Notes under the pieces: generated by a model
What the model was told of the DNA's origin: nothing
Seen by the model: the letters and a program-made list of their open reading frames with translations, nothing else
The model's database searches: none
Part shown: in pieces, positions 8,054-17,563 of the stretch
Layout of the letters: each line of letters starts with the position of its first letter
How positions within the stretch are numbered: position 1 is the stretch's first letter
Translations under genes and position numbers: made by a program
Source of the DNA: DASZRZ01 sp963732925
Lineage (GTDB): Bacteria > Acidobacteriota > Terriglobia > Terriglobales > Acidobacteriaceae
Assembly: GCA_963732925.1 (NCBI GenBank)
Contig: CAVTBJ010000004.1
Coordinates: 124,001 to 188,000, forward strand
Reading direction: 5' to 3'
DNA: 64,000 bases

Positions 8054-8157
8054 CCGTTCTTATTATCCATCCTGCGCACGGTCATCGATTCGCACCATCG
8101 TTGCGAAGAATCAGCCCCCAGTGTTACCAAAGAGTCTCCGCAATGGTTACTTAGAGT

Positions 8158-8178
8158 GTCTAACCAACATGGTTAGTC
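8158..8178. promoter_or_regulatory. Inverted-repeat operator candidate upstream of the giant lipoprotein gene
   Basis: Arms GTCTAACC (8158-8165) and GGTTAGTC (8171-8178) around a 5-base spacer; 7 of 8 positions pair. The arm matches GACTAACC at 6885-6892 near the LuxR gene. The 8054-8435 stretch otherwise holds no gene, only TTGACTAA at 8251-8260 and the leader of the giant gene. Confidence 0.45.
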
Positions 8179-8435
8179 GCGAAGACTATGTCGTTGCATG
8201 AATTGCCGCCATGGCTACTGCGTTCGCTGGGCTCAAATAAGTAACCCAGGTTGACTAATTATCCCCACCTATACGCAGACACTTGCAACCTTCGGGTTAC
8301 CTGAACGGGCTAAGTCGATCATTTTTCGTTCCCGATTTTGGCGAATCAATTGCTTTGCTAGAGTCGCCGTTCCGGAAAAATGTTTTGGGCCTCATCATGT
8401 GCCGACCTCCCCCTCCGGGCTGGCCGAGGTCCCAG

Positions 8436-11400
8436 ATGATATTGCGCTTGCTTCGGCTGTTCTCAGTCGCTGTTTTGATTTTTGGGCTTATTTCGCTTGT
8501 CGCCTGCGGGGGCACCAGTGTGGGTGCGCCAGGGTCGGGCGGAGGCCCCTCATTGAGCCTCTCTCCGGCGACGCTCGCCTTTGGAAATCAGACGGTCAAC
8601 ACGGCGGTGACCGCAACCGCCACGGTGACTAACACCGGGAACTCGACGCTGGTGATCTCCAGCGCGGCCCTGTCCGGTGCGCAGGCTGCCGACTTCAGCT
8701 TCAGCCCGTCGACTTTCCCAATCAGCATCTCCGCGGGAAGCAGCGCCATCGTCAGCGTGACGTTCAAGCCCGCAGCAGAAGGCGGCCGCTCAGCGACCCT
8801 GAGCATCAGCGATAACGCCACCGGCAGCCCGCATTCACTGCTGCTTTCGGGCACGGGAACGGTGCCGAAAATCAGCTCCAGCAGCCAATCGGTGAGTTTC
8901 CCGCAGACGCTCCCGAACACGACCAGCGCGCCTTTGGAAGTTACGATTTCGAACCAGGGCAGCGGCAACCTGGTGATCTCGAGCCTGCAGATTGCCGGTA
9001 CGAACGCCTCCGAGTTCGCCGTTCAGGGGGGTACGCTTCCCATGACGGTTGCGGGCGGCAGCAGCACAACGCTGCAGCTTACGTTTACGCCAACTGGTGC
9101 GGGGACTCGCACGGCGGCACTGGCGATTGCTTCAAATGCGGATGGAAGTCCGCTGAGCATTGCGCTCTCCGGCACGTCGCCGGATCTGGAACAGGACCCA
9201 AGCGCCTCGGTCGCGCTGTCTCCGAACAGTGGAGCAACCGGCGGCACTAGCACGGTGATCATCACCGGCACTCAGACGAATTTTGTGCAGGGTGCCACCA
9301 TGGCAAACTTCGGCCCCGGCACGGCGACCGGCAGCGGCGCGCAAGGAGCATTTGGGACCGTCACAGTCACAGGTCCCACCTCCGCCACGGCCAGCGTGGC
9401 TGTGAGTTCGCTGGCGGCAACCGGACCGCGCATTGTTCTGGTAAAAACCGGCACGCACATTTCGGCAGCTACGTTCACGGTGACCTCATCGCAGGCGGGA
9501 CAGGTGGCGAACGCGGGACCTCCGCAGTCGGTCAAGGTGGGGGGAACGGTTCATCTCGACGGCAGCGGCTCCACAGGCTCACCGCTGCAATTCCAGTGGT
9601 CGTTGCTGTCACAGCCGCAGGGGAGCGCGGCTACTCTTTCCAGCGATACAGCTGTGAATCCATCTTTCGTTGCGGACCAGCAGGGTAATTACCTGGTGCA
9701 GTTGGAAGTGGACGGAGTTTCCGCGGGGTGGACGGTAATCAGCACGGAAAACGCGATTCCGGTGGCCAACGCCGGGCCGGACCAGTTCATCGCGCCGGGA
9801 ACCACAGTACATCTGGATGGAAGCAAGTCGACTTCTCCGGATGGCGATTCCCTGACCTACCAGTGGACAGTAATTTCCAAGCCGGCGGGAAGCACTGCGA
9901 GCCTTTCGAATGGCTCCGCGGTGGCGCCGACGTTTGTGGCAGACCAGGCCGGGACCTACGTGCTGGAATTGACGGTGAACGATGGACGCGGCAACAATTC
10001 CAGCGATCAGGTGTCCATCAGCACAGCAAGCACTACACCCATCGCCAACGCCGGCCCAAAGCAAACTGTGCCCACGGGCGTCAGCGCGCATCTGGACGGG
10101 AGCGCCTCGAAGGATCCCGACGGCGACCCACTCACCTATGAATGGAAATTCACCTATCTTCCGGACGGCAGCGCGGCCACGCTTGCCAATTCGCATGCGG
10201 TCAATCCGACGTTCACGCCGGATGTGGCGGGAACCTACGCTTTGGAGCTGAAGGTAAGTGACAGCGATGGAAACAGCTCGTACTCGAGCGTAGTGATCGA
10301 TACCGTGAACAGTGCTCCCACAGCCGACGCCGGTCCGCGCCAGAACGTCTCCAGCGGTATTACGGTGCACCTGGATGGCTCTGCGTCTTCGGATCCGGAT
10401 AACGATCCACTCTTATATGTATGGAGCCTGATTCACCGGCCCGATGGCAGCTCAGCCACGCTGACCGGGGGCGATACCGCTTCCCCAACCTTCGATGCCG
10501 ACCAGCCGGGCGAATACGTCGCCCAGCTGATTGTGTCCGACGGCACCTTTACGAGTGTGCCCAAGACGGTGTTGATCGAGGCCGCGGCTCCAGGTCTGCT
10601 GGCACAGCCCTCCATTGTCTCGTTCGGGAATCAACTGGTGAACACGACCAGCAACTCTCAAACGATCATGATTCGCAATACCGGCAACTCCGCTCTCACG
10701 ATTTCCAGCTTTGGATTAACCGGCTCCAGTGCTTCGGAGTTTGCGTTCACTTCCGCAGCACTCCCCATCCCGCTTGCAGCGGGTGCAAGCACGAGCGTGA
10801 ACGTGACCTTCACGCCCTCGAGTACTGGAACCAGGGCCGCCACGCTTCTGATCACCAGCAATGCTCCCGGCAGCCCGCAAATGGTGGAAGTGCAAGGAAT
10901 GGGAACGGCGCCCGGCTTTGCCGCCACTCCTTCTCCGCTGGATTTCGGCAACAAGGTGGTGGGCGCACCGGCTTCTTTGACGTTGCTGGTCAGTAACACC
11001 GGCACCGGACCGCTTACGGTATCCAACATCGCCAAGTCGGGCACGAATGCCTCGGAATTCAGCTTCAGCTCGGCGTCACTTCCCTTCGTGGTCCCGGCGG
11101 GAGCCAATGCAGCGGTAGTCATTACCTTCACTCCGGCCACAACCGGGCAGAGGTCCGCGGTTCTCACCATTACGCACAGCGCTCAGGGCAGCCCGAGTTC
11201 CGTCACGTTGACGGGCAAGGGCGCGCTGCCCGGTTACAGCGTAAATTCCAACAGCCTGGACTTCGGCGGGCAGCTGGTGAACACCACCAGTTCCCCCAAG
11301 ACCGTCACCATCACGAACACCGGCGATGCCGACCTGGTGATCAACAACCTGAACCTGGCAGGAACGAATGCGGCGGAGTTTGCATTCTCCAGCAGTGCAC

Positions 11401-14400
11401 TGCCGATTACGATCGCACCGGCCGCCAGCGCGAACGTCACGCTGACGTTCAAACCAACCGCTACGGGTACGAGAACAGCGTCGCTGGTGGTCATCGATAA
11501 TGCCGCCGGCAGCCCGCATACGGTCGCGCTCACCGGCAAGGGGACGGCCCCGGTGTTCGGGACCAGCCCGGCCAGCATCAATTTTGCAAGCCAGGAGATC
11601 GGGACAACCAGCAGTCAACTGGCGCTCACCATCAACAACACCGGCGGCGGCGAGCTGACGATCACCAATTTGGCCATCAGCGGCACCAATGCTTCGGAGT
11701 TTGCCTTTATCCCAACGGGACTGCCGATCTCAGTAGCGCCGGGTGGCAATACTCTGATTCACCTTACGTTTTCACCGGCGGCGGCGGGTACGCGCTCCGC
11801 GTCTCTGACCATTACCGACAGTGCTAGCGGCAGTCCGCATGCGATTGCGCTCTCGGGAACCGGAATTGTGATTCCGAGGCTGACGGTCAACCCTGCGAGC
11901 CTGACCTTTACCAGCCAGCTTGTGGGAACAAGCAGCCAACTGCCGCTGACACTCTCGAATACGGGAACCGGCGACCTGGTGATTTCCAGTCTGGCTGTCT
12001 CCGGCGCCAACGGGGCGGATTTTGTCCTGACCGCGCCGGCCACTCCCATCACCATCAGCGCGGGGAACAGCCAGCAGGTGACGGTAAAGTTCACGCCTTT
12101 GGGAGTGGGAGCGCGCAGTGGCTCTCTCACGGTTACCAGTAACGCGACGGGCGGCCCGCAGAGCGTGGCACTGACAGGCACGGGAATCGCGCCGGTGTTC
12201 GGCGCCAGCCCGGCTAGCGTTACTTTCCCCGATCAACAGGTGAGCACCACAAGTGCGCCGGTGAATCTCACGATCAGCAACACGGGAACCGGCGACCTGG
12301 TGATTTCCAATCTGGCGATGGCGGGCTCCAATACCAGCGACTTCACCTACACCGCCGGCAGCCTGCCCATTACGGTGCACGCCGGCCAAAACACGATCAT
12401 TGGCCTGCGGTTTTCGCCGACGGCAACCGGAGCACGCGCGGCCTCTTTGACGATCACGGACAGCGCAACCGGGAGTCCGCACAATGTATCCCTCAGCGGA
12501 ACCGGGACGGCTCCGGCTTTCGGAATTGCACCCGTGAGCGTGACCTTCAACGATCAGCTCGTAGGCGTGCAGAGCGCGGCCACAACCATCACCATCACGA
12601 ATACCGGCACGGCGGATCTGGTCATCTCCAGCCTTAGCCTGGCCGGAAGCAACCCCGGGGACTTCGGGTTTACACCCGCCTCAGGTCTTCCGATCACAGT
12701 CACGAAGGGCAATACCACCACGGTCGCCGTGACCTTCACGCCTTCCGTCGTGGGCAACCGGTCGGCTTCACTGAGCATTGGGGATAATGCCGGTGGCCCG
12801 CATTCCGTAGCGCTCAGCGGCAAAGGCGTCACTCCGGGCCGCCTGGTGAACCCCAATCCGGTGGCGTTCGGCAACCAGGAAATCAACACAAGCAGCGCGG
12901 CGACCACCGTGACCATCACCAACAGCGGCACGGCCAACCTGACGATCTCCAATATCGCGCTTTCCGGAGCCAATGCCACGGAATTCACTCTGAGCGGCGT
13001 CGGCACATTGCCGATTACGGTCGCGCCCGGCAACAACACAACCGTCAGCCTTCAATTCAAACCCACGGCGGTGGGAGTGCGTTCGGCTTCGCTGGTCATT
13101 ACCGACAACGCCAATGGCAGTCCGTATTCGCTGGCACTCAGCGGCAGCGGAACTGCTCCGATATTTGGGGCAAATCCCGCCAGCCTGGATTTCGGAAACC
13201 AGAATGCGGGAACGACCAGCGTCTCCAAGACTCTCGTCATCAGCAACACGGGCACGGCGAACCTGGTGATTACCAACATCAGCAAGGCCGGGGCACAGGC
13301 GTCTGAGTTCGCCTTCACCTCGGGCACGTTGCCCATCACGGTTGCGCCCAACAGCAGCGTGAACGTCGGCGTAACGTTCTCGCCAGCGGCCGGTGGGGCA
13401 CGAAGCGCGAGCTTGACCTTTGCCAGCAATGCCCCGGGAAGTCCGAACAGCGTGGCATTGACCGGCATGGGAACTGCGCCGGGATTCAGTCCCAGCCCCG
13501 TGAGTCTCGACTTCGGCAAGCAGAATCAGGGAACGCCGAGTTCGGCCAAGACAATCACGATTACCAACACAGGGAATGGCGATCTGACGATCTCGAGTGT
13601 GAGCAAGACGGGCGCCAATACCACTGACTTCAGCGTCACCACGGCCACATTGCCGGTGACAGTAACACCGGGCAACACAACCACACTGACTGTGACGTTC
13701 ACTCCGGGCAGCACCGGGGCCCGTTCCGCGGCGTTGAGCGTCAGCAGCAATGACAGCGGCAGCCCGCACAGCATTGCGCTTTCAGGGACAGGCACGGCGC
13801 CGGGATTCGGCGCGAATCCCACAACCATCAACTTCGGCAATCAGAACGTGAACTCGACCAGCACTCCGGTCACAGTCACGATCAGCAATCCCGGCACGGG
13901 CGATCTGACAATCAGCAACATCACGCCCGCCGGGACGAATGCCGGGGACTTCAGCTTCAGCTCGGCGTCGCTCCCGATTACGGTTCCGTCCAACGGCAGC
14001 ACCGCTCTTCAGGTGGCATTCAAGCCCACGGCAACCGGGACCCGTTCCGGCAACCTGAGCATCACGACCAACGCGACCGGGAGTCCGCAATCGATTTCGC
14101 TCTCTGGCACGGGGACGGCCCCGACGGCGATCATCACGCCTAGCAGCGTCACCTACAGCTCGCAGGAAGTGAATACCGTGAGCGCCGCGCAAACCGTGAA
14201 CGTCAGCAATACGGGCAACGGTGACCTGATCATTTCCGCGCTGGCCTTCAGCGGAGGCAATCCGGGGGATTTCCAGTTCACCAGCAATCCCCTGCCGATC
14301 ACAGTGCCGCCGAACGGCAACGCCGAGATCAGCGTGAAGTTCGCGCCCACGGCGGCCGGCGCTCGCACCACAACGCTGTTTATCACGCACAATGCGGGAG

Positions 14401-16772
14401 CCCTGCCTGGCCAGGTGTCGCTCACCGGAACGGGAATTGCGCCGGTGATCGTACTGAGTCCCAGCAGCATTGATTACGGCAGCCTGCAGGTCAACACCAC
14501 GGCGAGTTCGAACCTGACAATTAAAAACACGGGCACAGCAAGCCTGGTGATCTCGAACCTGTCGCTGAGCGGCACAAACGCTTCGGAATTTTCCTACAGC
14601 GCCGCTTTGCCCATCACCATTGCGCCGAACACACAGAATGTCGTAAGCGTCACTTTCGCACCGCAGGGGACTGGCAGCCGCACGGCCACTCTGAACCTGA
14701 CCAGCAATGCCGCAGGCAGCCCGCATAGTGTGGCTCTCAGCGGCACGGCAACGTCGCTGGGCACCTTCAGCATGCCAAGCGTGAGTGTGGGCAAGGACCT
14801 GGAGGCGCTGGCCACGGCCTCAGTAAGCTCGCCGGCGCCCGCGGGTGGCATCAACGTAACTGTGAGCAGCAGCGATCCGACGAAGCTCCTGCTGGCGAGC
14901 GATGCCACCGTCCTCGGGCAGGGCAGCATCAACGTCACCATTCCCCAGGGATTCACCACCATTCCGCTCGGCTTCTACGTGCAGGGCGTGGCGTCCAGCG
15001 GAACGGTACAAATCCGGGTCAGCGCCACCGGATACGTCGCCGCCACGGCAACGGCCACGCTGACTCCCTCAGGGTTTGTGCTGGGCAATCCGAGCAACAA
15101 CTTCTCCACCAGCACGCTTTCGCCGGATACCACGGTTTCCGTTCTGCCGGCGCAGCTTGACCTGGGGCTGAACGTGATTGCAGGAGCTACGGGACGCCTC
15201 CGCGGAGGAATTACGGTGAATGTACCGGTCTCCAGCTCGAATACGAACGTAGCCGATATCTTGAATGGCCCCTCGGCCTTCACCGGCGGGAATACAGCCG
15301 GGACTGACGTCGCTTTCCATCCCAAGACAGCGGGCACAGCGCAGATCACGGTTGGCGTGCCTGCAGGCTTCAGCATGCCCACTACAAAAACGTCGGTTAC
15401 GGCGACGGTTACGCAGCCGAACATCACGTTGAGTCCGCTGGTTGTCGGAATGAACATGCAGATGACGGGATCGGGATTCCTGCAGGCGGCTGCTCCGACC
15501 GGCGGCTTGACGGTGACCCTTACGAGTCCCGACCCGTCGATGGTTAAACTCAGCACCGACCCCACGGCCCTGGGCACAGCCAGCATTAATGTGGTCGTGC
15601 CGCAAGGAGCGGTCCTCCTGCCGACCTATTACGTGCAGGGATTTGCCTCCTCGGGGGCGGTGAACCTTTCGGTTTCCGCACCGGGGTACGCTGCCGCAAC
15701 CGAACAGATTGCGCTGGCGCCTTCCGGATTTGTGATCGCAGGTCCGAGCGGAACGCCGGGAGAAAACTTCTCCACCACCACGATCTCCAGCGCGTCGAAC
15801 GTGCAGCTCATGCTGATGCAGCTCACTTCTGGACTGCAGCCGCAGACGACTGGCGCGTTGCGTGGCGGGCTTTCCGTGAGCGTGCCGGTGACGAACAGCA
15901 ACACAAGCGTAGGCACGATCACCAACGGCCCGGCGGTATTCCAGGCCGGGGCGATGAGCGCGACCCTGCTGTTTCAGCCGAGTACAGGCGGCGCAACTAC
16001 ATTGGGCGTGGGTACACCCAGCATTGGTGGATTCAGCACTCCAGCTAGCGAAACGCAACTGGTCGCCACGGTGACAAATCCAGCGATTACGCTGAATCTC
16101 GCTGCACCGACGGTGGGCGCGAATCTGGAGATTCTGGCCAGCGGAGCCCTGACCGCGCCGGCTCCCGCTGACGGCGTGCAGATCACGCTTACCAGCAATA
16201 ATCCCAACGTCCTGCTCTCCTCCGACACGACGGGCACGACCGCGGGGGCACAGAGCATAAGCATCTTCGTTCCCCCGACCAATGGATACCAGGGCAAAGG
16301 CTTCCCGGCCTTCTATGTGCAGGCCCTGGCCGCGTCGGGAACGGCACAGATCACGGCTTCGGCCACGGGATGGGATCCGGCAACGGTGACCGTCAACCTG
16401 GCGCCTTCGGGAATCACCCTCGCCAGTGCGAACGGTATCGGCCAGGACCTGGGAGTGTCGTTGTCCTCAGGGAACAACGCCACGATCATCGTCAATCCGT
16501 GGCAACTCAACGCCACCACCCTGTTGCCGGAGCGCAGCCAGGCGGTTCGCGGCGGGCTGACCCTCACGGTTCCCGTAAGCAGCGGCACTCCGGCCGTGGG
16601 AACGGTGACCGATAGCCCTGCAACGCTGGCGGGAGGCACTACAGGCGTGGCGCTGACGTTCCACCCCACGGCCCTGGGCACGACGCTATTGCAAGCCACG
16701 GAACCCTCTGGATTCAATACACCGATGGGGAGTGGGACGCCGCTGAATCAACTGACGGCGCACGTGAACTAA
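8436..16772 (+). CDS. Giant lipoprotein of ASH (choice-of-anchor D), PKD and novel C-terminal repeats
   Basis: About 2,778 residues. I start at ATG 8436 (GAGG six bases upstream) because it gives a lipoprotein signal, MILRLLRLF...LISLVACGG, with lipobox Cys at 24; in-frame starts at 8283 and 8397 precede this signal. Order: two ASH/choice-of-anchor-D repeats (38-249), an IPT-like domain (257-350), four PKD domains (about 357-718, each ANAGP...HLDGS...Y.W), thirteen more ASH repeats of about 107 residues (722-2108, typified by FGNQxVxTTS, NTGTGDLVIS and GSPHSVALSGTG), then three repeats of about 220 residues (2108-2778, with FYVQGxASSGT and RGGLTVTVPVS). Such Ser/Thr/Gly-rich beta-repeat proteins are surface stalks or adhesins. 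It is flanked by two paralogous LuxR regulators and preceded by an STN-like gene. No catalytic site was seen. Confidence 0.9.
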   Translation: MILRLLRLFSVAVLIFGLISLVACGGTSVGAPGSGGGPSLSLSPATLAFGNQTVNTAVTATATVTNTGNSTLVISSAALSGAQAADFSFSPSTFPISISAGSSAIVSVTFKPAAEGGRSATLSISDNATGSPHSLLLSGTGTVPKISSSSQSVSFPQTLPNTTSAPLEVTISNQGSGNLVISSLQIAGTNASEFAVQGGTLPMTVAGGSSTTLQLTFTPTGAGTRTAALAIASNADGSPLSIALSGTSPDLEQDPSASVALSPNSGATGGTSTVIITGTQTNFVQGATMANFGPGTATGSGAQGAFGTVTVTGPTSATASVAVSSLAATGPRIVLVKTGTHISAATFTVTSSQAGQVANAGPPQSVKVGGTVHLDGSGSTGSPLQFQWSLLSQPQGSAATLSSDTAVNPSFVADQQGNYLVQLEVDGVSAGWTVISTENAIPVANAGPDQFIAPGTTVHLDGSKSTSPDGDSLTYQWTVISKPAGSTASLSNGSAVAPTFVADQAGTYVLELTVNDGRGNNSSDQVSISTASTTPIANAGPKQTVPTGVSAHLDGSASKDPDGDPLTYEWKFTYLPDGSAATLANSHAVNPTFTPDVAGTYALELKVSDSDGNSSYSSVVIDTVNSAPTADAGPRQNVSSGITVHLDGSASSDPDNDPLLYVWSLIHRPDGSSATLTGGDTASPTFDADQPGEYVAQLIVSDGTFTSVPKTVLIEAAAPGLLAQPSIVSFGNQLVNTTSNSQTIMIRNTGNSALTISSFGLTGSSASEFAFTSAALPIPLAAGASTSVNVTFTPSSTGTRAATLLITSNAPGSPQMVEVQGMGTAPGFAATPSPLDFGNKVVGAPASLTLLVSNTGTGPLTVSNIAKSGTNASEFSFSSASLPFVVPAGANAAVVITFTPATTGQRSAVLTITHSAQGSPSSVTLTGKGALPGYSVNSNSLDFGGQLVNTTSSPKTVTITNTGDADLVINNLNLAGTNAAEFAFSSSALPITIAPAASANVTLTFKPTATGTRTASLVVIDNAAGSPHTVALTGKGTAPVFGTSPASINFASQEIGTTSSQLALTINNTGGGELTITNLAISGTNASEFAFIPTGLPISVAPGGNTLIHLTFSPAAAGTRSASLTITDSASGSPHAIALSGTGIVIPRLTVNPASLTFTSQLVGTSSQLPLTLSNTGTGDLVISSLAVSGANGADFVLTAPATPITISAGNSQQVTVKFTPLGVGARSGSLTVTSNATGGPQSVALTGTGIAPVFGASPASVTFPDQQVSTTSAPVNLTISNTGTGDLVISNLAMAGSNTSDFTYTAGSLPITVHAGQNTIIGLRFSPTATGARAASLTITDSATGSPHNVSLSGTGTAPAFGIAPVSVTFNDQLVGVQSAATTITITNTGTADLVISSLSLAGSNPGDFGFTPASGLPITVTKGNTTTVAVTFTPSVVGNRSASLSIGDNAGGPHSVALSGKGVTPGRLVNPNPVAFGNQEINTSSAATTVTITNSGTANLTISNIALSGANATEFTLSGVGTLPITVAPGNNTTVSLQFKPTAVGVRSASLVITDNANGSPYSLALSGSGTAPIFGANPASLDFGNQNAGTTSVSKTLVISNTGTANLVITNISKAGAQASEFAFTSGTLPITVAPNSSVNVGVTFSPAAGGARSASLTFASNAPGSPNSVALTGMGTAPGFSPSPVSLDFGKQNQGTPSSAKTITITNTGNGDLTISSVSKTGANTTDFSVTTATLPVTVTPGNTTTLTVTFTPGSTGARSAALSVSSNDSGSPHSIALSGTGTAPGFGANPTTINFGNQNVNSTSTPVTVTISNPGTGDLTISNITPAGTNAGDFSFSSASLPITVPSNGSTALQVAFKPTATGTRSGNLSITTNATGSPQSISLSGTGTAPTAIITPSSVTYSSQEVNTVSAAQTVNVSNTGNGDLIISALAFSGGNPGDFQFTSNPLPITVPPNGNAEISVKFAPTAAGARTTTLFITHNAGALPGQVSLTGTGIAPVIVLSPSSIDYGSLQVNTTASSNLTIKNTGTASLVISNLSLSGTNASEFSYSAALPITIAPNTQNVVSVTFAPQGTGSRTATLNLTSNAAGSPHSVALSGTATSLGTFSMPSVSVGKDLEALATASVSSPAPAGGINVTVSSSDPTKLLLASDATVLGQGSINVTIPQGFTTIPLGFYVQGVASSGTVQIRVSATGYVAATATATLTPSGFVLGNPSNNFSTSTLSPDTTVSVLPAQLDLGLNVIAGATGRLRGGITVNVPVSSSNTNVADILNGPSAFTGGNTAGTDVAFHPKTAGTAQITVGVPAGFSMPTTKTSVTATVTQPNITLSPLVVGMNMQMTGSGFLQAAAPTGGLTVTLTSPDPSMVKLSTDPTALGTASINVVVPQGAVLLPTYYVQGFASSGAVNLSVSAPGYAAATEQIALAPSGFVIAGPSGTPGENFSTTTISSASNVQLMLMQLTSGLQPQTTGALRGGLSVSVPVTNSNTSVGTITNGPAVFQAGAMSATLLFQPSTGGATTLGVGTPSIGGFSTPASETQLVATVTNPAITLNLAAPTVGANLEILASGALTAPAPADGVQITLTSNNPNVLLSSDTTGTTAGAQSISIFVPPTNGYQGKGFPAFYVQALAASGTAQITASATGWDPATVTVNLAPSGITLASANGIGQDLGVSLSSGNNATIIVNPWQLNATTLLPERSQAVRGGLTLTVPVSSGTPAVGTVTDSPATLAGGTTGVALTFHPTALGTTLLQATEPSGFNTPMGSGTPLNQLTAHVN
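9500..10590 (+). repeat. Four tandem PKD-domain repeats inside the giant gene
   Basis: In-frame repeats of about 270 nt, each encoding a VANAGP-like opening, HLDGSxS, a YxW strand and a closing LxVxDG. The edge-truncated protein at 1-813 encodes the same PKD type. Confidence 0.8.
10591..14757 (+). repeat. Thirteen tandem ASH-type repeats inside the giant gene
   Basis: In-frame repeats averaging about 320 nt (107 residues), each with a xPxSLxFGNQ opening, a NTGxxDLxIS centre and a SPHSVALSGTG closing. Two more copies lie at 8547-9180, giving 15 in total. The repeats are divergent at DNA level, so this is an old array rather than a recent expansion. Confidence 0.85.
14758..16769 (+). repeat. 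Three long C-terminal repeats of unrecognised family
   Basis: Units at about 14758-15419, 15420-16083 and 16084-16769. Each begins with a VG(K/M/A)N-like motif plus PAP, then TSxDPxxxxLSxD, FYVQGxASSG, an ATxxLAPSGFV-like segment, xxLRGGxxVxVPVS and a closing TVTxP. I do not recognise a named domain. Confidence 0.7.
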
Positions 16773-16790
16773 GGAATGCAGGAAGCAAGA

Positions 16791-16824
16791 CCGCTCCAGC
16801 CGGCCAATGTGCCGGCAGGAGCGG
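16791..16824 (+). terminator. Hairpin after the giant lipoprotein gene
   Basis: CCGCTCC-A-GCCGGC (16791-16804) pairs with GCCGGC-A-GGAGCGG (16811-16824): a 13-bp stem with one A-A mismatch and a 6-base loop. It is followed by a purine/A-tract, not a U-run, so it may stabilise the mRNA 3' end or attenuate transcription into the LuxR gene rather than act as a classical terminator. Confidence 0.5.
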
Positions 16825-16893
16825 GCAAGAGGAAAAAAATAAGACGGAGAGACGGCTCACCCCGGCCATCAACCTCGCAGGAACGAGATAACT

Positions 16894-17481
16894 ATGGCAG
16901 AGCAAGCGCAAGCGCACAAACCAACTCGCATCCCCGCCGTTTCGCTACCGGGGCTGGTCCTTTTGGATTCTTCGATGATGCCCATCGCCTGGAATGCCGA
17001 GGCGGTGCAGATTCTCACCTACCCGGAAAAGCCGGCGAATGCCAAGCGCGCAGTGAGCCTGCTGCTGGAGACTCTTTCGGAACGGCTCCGTCTGGATTCT
17101 TCCAGCGGCCTCCGCCAGAGCCGGGAATTTCTTTCCGGACGGCGGCAGTACAACTGCACGCGCTATTCGCTGGACATGACGGGGCAAAGCTCGAACCGGA
17201 CCATGGCTGTGTTGCTGGAGCGGGCCAGTTCTCCCGAGGTCATGCTTCACCAGATCACCACGCGATTCAATCTCACCATTCGCGAACGGGAAGCAGTTGG
17301 CTATTTGCTGCAGGGCCTCACCAGCAAGGAAATCGCCCAGAAGATGAACATCAGTCCCAACACGGTGAAGGCATTTCTGCGGCTGGTAATGACCAAGATG
17401 GCGGTGTCCACGCGCGCCGGACTCATCGGGCGGGTAGCGGGCATTCGTCCGGCACCAACGGGCTTTCACGACGTTCTTTGA
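16894..17481 (+). CDS. LuxR-type HTH regulator, downstream copy
   Basis: 195 residues, with AGGAACGAG upstream of the ATG. It has the same architecture as the regulator at 6184-6738: a sensor-like N-terminus opening PGLVLLDSSMMPIAWNAEA, then a LuxR HTH (about 130-190) with LTIREREAVGYLLQGLTSKE and NTVKAFLRLVMTKM. It lies 121 nt downstream of the giant gene on the same strand, separated by the 16791-16824 hairpin, so it may be co-expressed at reduced level and feed back on the locus. No receiver domain is present. The identification as LuxR family is firm; the inducing signal is unknown. Confidence 0.87.
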   Translation: MAEQAQAHKPTRIPAVSLPGLVLLDSSMMPIAWNAEAVQILTYPEKPANAKRAVSLLLETLSERLRLDSSSGLRQSREFLSGRRQYNCTRYSLDMTGQSSNRTMAVLLERASSPEVMLHQITTRFNLTIREREAVGYLLQGLTSKEIAQKMNISPNTVKAFLRLVMTKMAVSTRAGLIGRVAGIRPAPTGFHDVL

Positions 17482-17563
17482 GGGCAAACAACTGTTCCAG
17501 CCAGTGCCCGGACCGGAACCTCGCCTCGCCCTCCCCGAGCTTTTTGCCTATGGCGCTTGAGTC

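Noticed and set aside
12768..13769. Long minus-strand open frames opposite the giant gene (up to 333 codons, also at 11772-12482 and 15069-16058)
   Set aside because: They mirror the repetitive GC-rich plus-strand gene, have no ribosome sites or family motifs, and repeat with the ASH period.
8547..14757. Regular repeats as a possible CRISPR array
   Set aside because: Period of about 320 nt, all in one open frame, protein-level repeats with divergent DNA; there are no short identical repeats or spacers.
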